64,000 nt of DNA from Fasciolopsis buskii. Lineage: Eukaryota > Platyhelminthes > Trematoda > Plagiorchiida > Fasciolidae. Under the pieces are notes generated by a model. The model did not search any database, was not told where the DNA came from, and saw nothing but the letters and a program-made list of their open reading frames with translations. Position numbers and translations under genes: made by a program. The stretch's first letter is position 1. Every line of letters begins with the position of its first letter. The stretch covers positions 1-64,000 of the forward strand of contig LUCM01003423.1 of NCBI GenBank assembly GCA_008360955.1, read 5' to 3'. Shown here piece by piece: positions 1 to 11,000 of this stretch.

Positions 1-520
1 AACGCCACTGACTGCGACATTGAACTACATTACCTTGTCTCCAACCATCGCCCCGGGCAATCTTGTGGATCCCAACAAGGTAGTCTAATCGTACTTGTAT
101 GACCCAGTCCATGCTTTTCTCATGGCATTGACTGGCCGCTTCGAACCATCCTCTAATCATTTCTCGATATGAAGAACAGAGCACAACGACGCAGTCATTC
201 CGTTCTGATTCAGTGCCAGTTCTAAAGACTGGAACCAATGACGTTTTTGTCTGGCCCCTGAGTTGCTTACTAAATTCTCCCACCATATTCTGACAGAATG
301 AACTAAGACAATGATGTTTGAACACCAAAAGTCCCCGCGTACTTCTAAGCACAACGACAATGTTTCGAACCCGTAGATTATTATTGACATCACTTCTGCT
401 GTGTACCCTGAACCTTTGATCGGTCGCCGGATGCCACGGGCGCCCCAAATTAGCGAATACCAACCGGTACTTTTGCATTTTGGAAGACATTTCATTCTTT
501 TTCCGATCACCAACGACGCA
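1..520 (-). mobile_element. RTE-like non-LTR retrotransposon remnant (RT C-terminal region)
   Basis: The minus-strand frame across 157-513 contains YSLIWGARGIRRPIKGSGYT, then a degenerate YG.ETL.L..EVRG segment and RIWWENLVSNSGARQK. These are the C-terminal motifs shared by the RTE copies of this window (compare 6032-6296). Stops and frame changes break it. It lies in the last known PTBP intron or just 3' of the gene, in sense orientation. Confidence 0.75.
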
Positions 521-2012
521 GAAACGTGCGCTGACCGTAATTAAGACAGGTAGTATTTTCCCTGTCGATAGGTAACTCTTATCAACAATACAAGGTAGAA
601 TGCATTTGTGTTCACATCCCACCTTGTTTTCCAATGACCAACGTGTTAAATCACTGCTGATTAGTGAGTCATTACGCGAACTTTCGAGCAGTGATGAACG
701 AGCAAGTGTCGGCCGAATAAGGGCAACTGACTGAGATGGAGGGTGAAAGCTAAGAGTGGCTGTGTGGTTGTGCTTGTACCAGAACGCTACTGAAGCCAAT
801 TTGTGTCACGGGCTGACAGTAGGCCAACCAAAGCCTCGTTTCTGCATGAGCCGACATCGCTGGAAGCAGATAAGAGAACGGCCAACCTCAAAAACCTTTG
901 CTCATTCAGTCCTTTCTCCCCAGTGACTCCGAGGAACTTGAAAGGAATGCACGAAATCTGCTTAACAGCAGCAGGATCCACCCTGGGTTAATGTCGAGGT
1001 TTCCAGATTTCCCGATCCCCATATGTTTTCGGAAGTTCGTGGTTCCTCATGCTGGCTACCAACGAGGAGCAGAAACTCAATATAAATGCACTGTCATAGG
1101 ATAAAATGTACTACCAGATAAAACCCATATTCCTCCCGCTAGGAAACAGTGGCGAAACTGTCATTGGGAAGATTTTACGCATCGTTAATCGCTGTGGACT
1201 ATTGTTTTTACGTCTTCAACTAAGAAATCTCGATACCAAAGGGAAAGCAGCAAGCTCTCATAACTAACGTTGCCTGGTCACTGCACCCAACGCAGGAAAG
1301 TCATTCATTCCCCAAAATGGGCGATCCCTGTTTCTTTTTCGGCAGCACCATGAATCTGAGGATCATGGAGAGAAGCATCAGCAGAAACAACACAAACCAG
1401 TATCTCGTACAGTCGAAGCCCGTAGCTTTAACAAACCCCGACCATCGACTCCATGTTGCCAGCGATCTCATCGTGGGGAATAACAATCCGCTTGGGTGAA
1501 CTGGCTCGTCTGCTTTACAAGAGGTGCGATAACCGTGTCTAAACACTCGTTGCGATTTACAGAAATTTAGCACTTTAGGGTGGACATTTTTGGCACCATG
1601 CGCGCACTAGAAGCTATGCATACTAGAGTCCTATAGCCTCTAAAGGTAAAACGATGCAAAGGCTCAGCCCAGTTATACATTCTTACTAGTCATGACTGTT
1701 TAACATTGGAATCCAAACCTCACCAACTGCTTCTTGAAAACGGCATACGTTAAACCTGAAAGAATATAATTTACAAACAATACGTTCGTGCAATGAGGCG
1801 AAAAACCGCACGGCAGGTAGTGTTCCAAAACGAGAACAAACACTAAAACAATGAAAAGGTACGTGGAATTCAAAGCATCTCAGTGGTAGAATACGGTGCA
1901 CCAATCAAATAGCCATCTTGCTGAAGCTTATCCGCAGATGGGAAGTCTCATTCAACTGACAATTGTGCAATTCCTGGATAAGTAAGAAGCTGTTTGTGAG
2001 CAACTAACTTAC
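521..2012. other. No gene recognised (3' side of known PTBP exons)
   Basis: Only short open frames with no recognisable motif. The missing last PTBP exon would be expected here or left of the window. The best look-alike, on the minus strand near 1720-1755, has an in-frame TAA and was rejected. Confidence 0.5.
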
Positions 2013-2076
2013 TATTAGCGCTTGCATTGCCTGATCAACGTCTGCTAGCTGCACTAGGGCCATTTTCTTATCCTTC
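2013..2076 (-). CDS. PTBP: PTBP exon: RRM4 central part
   Basis: 64 bp after a 36-bp intron (2077-2112) whose 3' end is an eight-T run plus ag. It completes the split Met codon and encodes [21 protein letters not shown], the RNP1-like strand and helix 2 of RRM4, ending in phase 0 before gtaagt. The final exon should encode the last strand of RRM4 and the stop. I found no acceptable candidate in 1-2012. Confidence 0.91.
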
Positions 2077-5000
2077 CTAAAAAAAACATGAAATTCGAAG
2101 ACGGTGACTTACATCATGAACTTGAAACCAGACACTTCGTAGCCTTTTGATTGAAACAATCGCCGAATTTCCTCTTCAGTGATGTTGGCTGGTATATTGC
2201 TCAAATGGAGGACATGATTCGGGGCATATATGTTTAGGAAATTTTTTGAATTCGGTTTTCGGAAGCGATGAAGGGGGCTGTTAGAAAAATCTTTGGTCAG
2301 ACCCACATCCGTGTCCTCTTTAGGCATCTGAACAACATTAAACTTTGAAACAGCAACTTTTAAATTTTTGCCCCACAAGGGTTGCCCATTTAGGTAATAC
2401 AAAGCTGTAAAGATTATCAGTAAATCTGTGGAGGAATTACCCTTCAGCGACTGTTGGGAATCAGCGAACTGAATGAGTGCAGTATCTTTTTTGTTGTACA
2501 TTATCTTGACTCGCATCACGTCACCATATACACCTGGCAGAAACATGGATTACAACATAAAACGACAGGTTACTGGTTCTTCAAATAGTACGAGCGCTAG
2601 GAAGAATGCGGTAAGATTCAATATTAAAGAGATCAAAGCCCATGATGTTGATAGTGAACAAGGAATGAAACAGCGACGACAATAATAATAATACTAATTA
2701 CAAAACATAAACCTACCAAAGAGAGTGAACAGAGCATCTGGATAAACTTTCTGTCTCGCGAAATTGATAAACGTAAGTCGACGCGGTAATTAAGTATCAT
2801 CAAGCAAAACGAAGATGGAACAAAGTGTAATATGAACAGTTAGGTAGGCGGAACACGATAAGTTACACCCGATTGGTGTACAGAGAACGAGCGCCACACC
2901 ATCCAGTCACAGGGTGCGCGCACGACCCACGGATAGTTCAATGAAGACGCCAAGAAGCGTGGCCGATGCGAAGTCGTCAAGTGAAGTGATTGACAGAGGA
3001 CGTAGGTCGAAGAAAAAAAGAAAGAGAACAGGAAAACGAAAATTGAGTGGTCGTCGTCACGGTGTATAAAACTAATGATTCGCGGAATATACGGGAGCAA
3101 GGTCAAACGAAATAGTCGCTTACTTCTTCATTAAGATTGGAGACAATCAGAACACAGCTGGAAGGCGCACCATCGACACCGGCATTGGTAAGCATGGGAT
3201 TATGTAGGAACTGGGACTGCGATGAACCAGAAGCAATGACAGAGGGAGGACTTCCCAGCGCAGCAAGACTCAAGTTCTGTACAGCAGAGGTGGAAGAGAT
3301 ACCAGGCAGCCCACCAGTACCCTGAGAGGTAAGAGCCATAAAGCTTGCTGTTGCCGCTGCAGCAGCCGGCGTAAGCGCCAAACCGGAATGTTGGGCTAAC
3401 ATGGTCAGCTGAGCCGCCAATTCAGCAATCGCAGGACTGGGCGAGGTATTTGGCAGTCCAGTATTGCTTGGCAAGGAACTCCCAAAAGACGCGGTGGGGA
3501 TGCCACTACCTGAAGAAGTATTGCCTGCAGAATTAAAGGGTGTGCCTGAAGACTGGAAACCTGCAAGCTCCTCAGTGGTGAGTGGTGATATCAAATAATC
3601 ACGGCATTTGTCACTCTGACGGCGAACTTCCAGGGGACCCCGTGTTCTTGAAAACTCAACGGCTAAGCAGCAGCAACCGGTGTAAATGTTTTGACCATTT
3701 AAGTGCTACGAACAAGAGCGAAAAGATGCACAGAGAGATGCTTAGAAAAACGATTGAGCGGCAGTTAAATCTGGCTTGCGATTGGTAATGATAGATTCAG
3801 TACAATGCATCCATATCCATACTTGAACACTTCTAATTTGCTGCGTGGATCTTACTTGGGTGACATATTTTATCTTTTTTACGTTTTTACTTCCCTTATT
3901 AATGAAACAATAATGTACATCATTTTTCAGGAAAGGGGGGGCGTCCAAAAGAGAACTGCCGAGTGGGGAAGTTGACCGGCGGTGGAAAGATTCGAACCCG
4001 CAACCTTCAGGTCTAGACGTCACGACCTTATCCGATTGGCCACCATCGGCCAAGGGGCAACATAATTCCTCGTATCATACCTGAACCAACTTCGCCATGG
4101 TATTTTACATCTAGAGGATGCAAACACACACCAAACATCTCCAGCGTAGTTGATATGGTCGAGTAACATTAATAACTCACCGGGATCTTCATCCAGAAGT
4201 ACTGTCATCCTCAAGTTCCAGGTTAGTTTAGTCTAGAGAAGATGACTGAAGTGTAACGTCATCAGTTGTTTATCGGGACCCATGATTCGTCAGCGAGTTG
4301 GAAACTATCCGACTGCCCGGATCGAATTGATAGATGGCAATTCGTCGTCGCCCAGCTCGTCTCTACACCTGACTCGGTGAGACCCTATGCAGTTCTGCAT
4401 AATTTCCCCTATGCCGGCCCCTAGCAGCTGTGGTGTGCACTATTACACTGACGCATGAAGAATGACTGTCAAAAATCAGTCAGTTTGGAGATTAACGTCG
4501 GATGTTCGCTGTCATCCTCGCACTCTGGCGAAAACACCTCGGTCGCGAGAAGGCAATGCGTACGAAACCCTCAGAGGAGCCGATTTAAGACGCGTAGTCA
4601 TTCGGAAATATATAAAGGAGTGCACGACGAGCAGCCAACTCCGTGCCTGAAATGCTCACCAGGATCGTGCTCCTATTTAAAGTGTGCTTATATTGATGGT
4701 ATAATCGTCAGTCGATGAGCACACTGGTCATAGACACTTCTACTATTTCTTGACCTTCTAGAATCTCTATCGTGCGGTTTGCCGCTGCATCAAATCGTCT
4801 CGTCATTTTGGATTTTCCACTAACCACGCCCTTCCATCAGATAAACCATTATCCTCCAATTGTCTGACCTGTGCGAGTTAAGGGTAACCTTCTGGTGTTA
4901 TTTGGCCATCTAGAATAATTGCTCCACTGATTGTCGACAGTGATCAGCTGCCAAACGGCTAATTCAATACAGCTGGCCAATCGGGACTTTACGCGATTCT

Positions 5001-8000
5001 ATCCCAACCAAAGTTTCGGGATCATAGCTGCCACATCCCGCCTCCTCCGAACGGGCTCTGGTGGCTTTGGAGAATGTGCGTTCTTTTCTCATCACTTAAA
5101 ATATAGTTTAAGGAGTGCACCCCACGATCAAAAGGCATGTTAGCTCGGTCGTCTTGCTTCCGAAGAGGGAAGGATAGAAATGCAAAAAGTAAGAGGGCGT
5201 CCCACAGGTTTGAAGTCCGAGAGAAAAGGAAGATTGAAACAAACCAGAATGGGAACTTGATATAGTTGGCTAACTGCTTGTGAGCGAGGAGGATGGGAAA
5301 AAGTCTCAGGAAGAGGGACCGTTCGGGTAAGCTCCGAAGAACAAAAACCAAATATAAGTGGGAAACGAACAGCGAAGCAACTCCTGACGATGAGCCAGCG
5401 ACTGAAGGCAGATGGCATTCAAAGTCGTCAATCAGCCGGATAGCCTTTCGTTGAACCCGATTAGGGGAAAGCGAAGTAAGGGAGACCCCATCCCCCATGT
5501 GACAGCAGTATTCAAGCTTTGAACAATGGATGATAAGTTGGGATGCGAAAACGCCCGGCGCCGAACAGAAAACCAGCTTAGCGCGCAGAGCGGGAAACAA
5601 GCTCAGATATGAACACCGTCATATATAAACATGTTATACATCGGCTTGAAAACAAGCGTGGTTGCAACGCAACATGCGAATGGAACTGCAGAAGGGGACA
5701 AAGAGAGGGAAAAAATAATAAAGTTATGAAACCAACCGTTTTTTTGCTTTCATCGCACACATTGATTGTTTGGTCGCTTTCGGATTATTTTTAAGGGGTT
5801 CGGGATCTACAGACAGCACTCGCGCCACTTGCTTCGGTTCTGAGCCATGTCTCTAAGCATCTCCAACCAACACCAGTCCCCATTTCTTGGGCCCCAAGCA
5901 GGAAGGCGAGAAGCACCAACCGAGTCGGAGCTAACTTCTCCGTACCTCCACAAAAAGCTCACAGCCTGACCACCACATCGCTTCTTCTACTCCGTGGGAA
6001 CGGAAATTAGGGGGGGATGGTAGACAAATGCTCACTGTACGTAGAACGTGACCAGACCAAAGAAAACCACCATGCTGGATATGCTGTCACATAACATTCC
6101 CTGGACCGGTGCCCAGTAATCGATTCTCGATTGGCACATTGCTCGCTTGATCACTCCATCCAACCCTGGCGACACTACGCGAACATCGATGGCTAAAGGC
6201 CACCGAACAACGAACATTTTCAGCACGCAAACTCCGTGACTCGCAACCATATAACAGAACTGAGCGCACTGCGGTACAATACATACGACCTCTCACTTTA
6301 AGCGAAATATCAGGTCGGTCTCACAATTGCTTTAGTACAGCTTACGCAGCTCTAGGCTTACATTAACGCGTGCTTCTTATACTACCGTGTTACTTTACCA
6401 TCCCTCGGCAAGAAGCTGCGGGGGTAACTGGGACGGTCGAAAATCGGTAATCCCTCTCCATCTAGTATCAAGTTCGAGAATACTGTCATAGTCCTGTAAC
6501 AAATCTTTACAATCTAAAGGTACAAGGCACATGCCAAATAGAGCTACAACCCTTGAGAGTCTGTTCAGTGCATGTTGTGCACGTTCCACACATCTAAACA
6601 ACCATATGACGTCGTCTGCACAACCTAGGTCACACAGCTTCCCGCTTTATGTCAGTTCGACTCCTAAGTCATGAAGACTTTCTAATGTACTCTCCATTAG
6701 ATCGTCCATGGCGAAGCCAAGCAACAATGAGGAATGGGTCACCCTTTTCGAACATCGATGTTCCTTTCGGATAAACTTGATGACTCACCGTATACCCTTA
6801 CACGACCATAGATATGCAAGTATGATGCTTACGCGAGGTTCACGAACTTCTGTGGCATACTCTTGTGAAGACCACTGAATAGCGGCTGTTCGGTCGACTG
6901 AATCAAATACGTTTTCCAAGTCGAGCAACAATACGATTGCGGGGACGAGGGTGTATGTGGCACAATTCAAGTAGCCGGCGAAGGGAGGAAATCCAGTCAA
7001 ATTAACTCCGACCTAGGCGAAATCCGGTTCGTTCCTAGCGAACGGGTGTCAGACGACGCAACATTATCGAAGCTTAGAATTCAGCAACAATTGGGATTAA
7101 GCTGATCCTACCATAGCTTCTACAGTCACTGCGTGTTCCCTTCTGAAAGATGAGTAAACTGTGACTCGCCCCATGATGATGATATACGCTCTTTGGTTTA
7201 AATGTTAAGAAGCAAGGAGATAACCGCTTTCATCAAAACATCTTCACTTAATTTGAAGAGAACTGGGGTGAGTTTGTCGGCATCGGCCGGGGTGCCTCGC
7301 TTCAACAGTCCACTATTTGGCCACTCTTTTCAATTACGTTGAGGGGTTAACCGACGCCTCCCAAGGATTCACAAATGCTGGCATCGCAGTAACATTGGTG
7401 AGTAGGACGCGCATTGAGATCTATGCGTCCAGGATCACGTTCAGCATAGATGTTTGAATTTATAACCGAACGTCATCTGGGACAACCAAGCGACGGAATC
7501 ACGTGACTCAGTCGAAGCGCTTAGGCGCCCAGCTCAAAAACGTCGTGGTTCTTACTTCCATAACAAATTATTGAGCCCGCCATTCAGTTCGTCAGTACTG
7601 AGAATTTAACGGCCAACCATATGGCCCCATTTTGTGCACTACTATAACTCCATATAGGTTTATGTGAAGCAGAAAGCAGCCGTAACACCCTTGAGGGCCC
7701 GGTCACCATAAAAAACCCCGTTTTGTTTTTCACAACCCCACATACGATTTGCGCACACAGACAATTTTCTACGTCCGTCACCTCCATTCTCAGTCGCTGA
7801 TGTATTCCTATTTGGTATAGACCTTATCTCCCAAGGTAGCGGGGGAAGTATGGGGTTTAATTTATAAAGTCACAGTTGGAGATTCTCACAGTATTCTCAA
7901 AGGTATCAAGATCAAATGCACCGGATTATCCGATCAGCAACGCCCTGAAACGCTATTCGGAGATCGGAAACTATCTCACCTCTTCAGATACATGAAACGA

Positions 8001-11000
8001 AATAAATGACTCATTGTTACGACATATGTGGATGGAAGAACTTCCTTCTTCGACCAGGGGTTTTTGGCATCCCAGAAAGATATTTCGACAGCGAAATTAA
8101 ATTAAACTGCCGATAGATTGTTTGGCGCTAATCTTTCGAACAAGATTGTTTTACGGTACCCCCCGCAGCGCTTGCGGACTCCATTTTGCAACTTAAGGAA
8201 TAAACCAATCTGAAATCTCAGATGAATGTTATTCTGAAGTACGTAAATCAAAAAGGTTTGCCGTCGCACTTTCCACCATTTCGAAGACATCCTTCTGTCT
8301 TATTTAATTAATCCTACTGTTGGCATCAGCATTTTGGTGCAGAAGCCCGTCGATATCAATCCAGTGTGATTCCAAGGCAAGTCGTGCGCGGAATACAAGA
8401 GGTAGTCAGTAATAGTGACCGCTCCCACTGGCTTTGAATCTGGTCGATTATTCCGCATCATCACCATCTAGCGTCAGACAGCAAGGCAAGTCTCACTGAC
8501 CGCTGCCATTTCCCCAAAGTTACATGTTTCCATAAAAAGAGTCAATATCCAAGGGGAACAGGGAGGGAATCTACTCAGGTAGGGAAATGTAAGACGCTGC
8601 TGTTGCCAACACACGGCACAGTCTTATTTCAAGCCGAAGATTTAATCATGTCTGGAATGCCAATGGGTGGAGTCCTGACAGAGTAGTCTCCTGGTCTCCG
8701 AAGTCGGGGGTTGATCTGAGTTAGCAGCTCAGCCGGAAAAATGAGTAGGACTATAGATAATTGTGAATGATATAATGTTGTTGGTAGATGTAATGCACCA
8801 ACGTTTCGACTACCGTGGGTAGTCTTTCTCAAGGCAGGTTTTACAATTAAATGCATAATTTCATACTGCATCGGTCATCGCGCAGGATAGTCAGGACGGC
8901 GTGACCAATTGCATCGAGCGGGGCGAACAGTGATGAGTACGCAACTGCTCAGAGTTCCCTCTCTTCTATTCAACCTGTCTTTTCTGTCTCCAAACCAATC
9001 TCTTTGCCCATTCTCCTTACCCTTAGTGTTCCCACTGATAACACGTCCAATAGTCGCAACGGTTCGTTGCCAAATGGTGTAGTCGGTTGTTTGCAGCCTG
9101 TTAGCTCACATTTTCTCAAGCCTCGTCAGCCTCTGAATCTCGGTTCCTTCAATGTTCACACCTTTATGCAGGCTGGCCAACAGGCGTGTTTGGCTCTGAC
9201 AGAGGACTCACCTTCGATTGATGTCCGCGGCGTGAGTGAAACACGAATTCAGAATTCGAGTAAAGTAATTCAAATAACTGCGCCAAATCTCTCGTCAAGA
9301 TATTTCCTTTCCAATTCGGGAGACGAAGCGTCTCAAGCTGTGGATCAACGCGGTGTAGGAATAATCTTAAGTGAAAAGAGTGAAACAGCCCTTCTAGACT
9401 GGATCCCAGTCAACAGTCGCTTGCGCACCGAGACTGCGGGGATCACTCAGCGTCGGGAAGGATAGTAGTGCTAAGCGCAACTTATTTGTTATCTCGGCAT
9501 ACGCTCCAACAGACTGCAGGAATAACATGGAGAAAGGTGAGTTTTACGATCGCCTCGTCACCCTTGTTCGGAATAGCAAACGCTTTGACATTGTAGTGGT
9601 AGCAGGTGATTCTAGCGTACAAGTTGGAAAACTGAGTGCATCGGAAGCCTGTTTAGGTGGGTGCTGCGCCTGGCCTGCTCAGGGAACAGATAACGAGGGA
9701 AGATTTCTCTTATTCTGTGCAGACAATAATTTATTCCTGTCTTCTACGAATTTCCGACACAGTTCGCGTCGCACAGCGACAAAGCGCTCTAACCCGACAG
9801 ATACTCTGAGTCAGATTGACCATATCACACTAAGATACCATTGGCGCGGTTCTGTCCAGAACTGTAGATCATACTGGACCACGCACGTCGAATCGGACCA
9901 TGCGTTCATTTTAATGCGATTTTTGCTCCCGCCCACCTTTCGTCGACGCAAACCACAGGCCCGACTGACCGTCAAACGTCTGTTTGATCCGGCCATTCGA
10001 AACGGCTATGAACAGCAACTATCCGAGGAACTAAGAACTCCGACGAGCAATGGGATCAAACTGAGCAGGCTATGCATTTGGCAGCAGGTTTCGTCTGTAG
10101 TCCTAGGTCTAACGTTCATCAAAGACATTGGACCCCACAAGGGTCGCCGGGCCTAATGGAGCAAAAACGCCAGGTCTCTAACTGCTAGGAGGTGAATAAG
10201 ATGCGTCGACAGTTGCAGCGTCAATTGACGATAAGTCGTAATGAGCATCCTGGAAATTGGTGGGCTAAGTTAGCCGAAGAGGTGGAAGTCGAACGCGCCT
10301 TTCAAGTTGAGAAAGACTACGACTGTAGGGCGGCGGTGGGTTTGGTGCGTCTCGAGTAACTGCCGAACAGTAAATATCTGCTCGATGCAACCTCGACCTG
10401 TACGAAATTCGGCCTGCTGCTCGTGGATGCTACTCTCGCGAACCGCTGTCAAAGGGGATGGCATTATGGAAGTTAAGATCTTAATAAATATCGGAATCAA
10501 ACTAATGTCAAGATGATTACCACGGTCACTCTGTGTGCCCTTCTTGAAAGTGGGTACGATCAGTGGCTCGTCCCACGATAACGAAATACGCTCCTCGTTC
10601 CGAATATCATGAATCAAGGAGGTAAGCGATTTCACCAGAGCTTCCCTACCCAATTTGAGAAAAACTGGGGGGAGTTCGTCATGACCGGCCGCTTTTCGCC
10701 GCTTCAGAAGCCGAATATTCGACTCCATGTGAAAATCCTCCATGCCAACACCATCTGCGTCTTGCCACAGTCTACAAGTGCCCAGCAGTCCCATAAAGTT
10801 ACATGGTCAAAGCCTACTGACAACTGACCTAGGTTAAAGGTGATGGTCCGTATGTGTTTTAAGTCACTACGGTTTACCACCCAATCCTCCGAATGGACTT
10901 TCAGTCCACCTTTGTCTTTGTGACTGATGCAAAATACTGCTTTGTTAAATGGCACTACATGTCTGCAAGTACACGCCACTGACACTCATCCTTTTTCTAG

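Noticed and set aside
1720..1755. Minus-strand sequence encoding RMPFSRSSW then stop after a tttcag acceptor, resembling a PTB C-terminus
   Set aside because: The phase-0 exon end at 2013 would make the junction read GTT TAA, an immediate stop, and only about ten codons would match. Not accepted as the last exon.
2840..3106. 88-codon minus-strand open frame
   Set aside because: It lies wholly in the intron between PTBP exons 3124-3705 and 2717-2750, and its Phe/Ser-rich content is the CU tract translated.
3977..4052. Functional tRNA gene
   Set aside because: Anticodon and T stems do not pair, and the loop would give a CTA anticodon. A SINE head or pseudogene explains it better.
5022..5600. 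192-codon frame as a host membrane protein
   Set aside because: Motifs [15 protein letters not shown] and RTSNLW are retrotransposon C-terminal motifs; the hydrophobic runs are secondary to decay.
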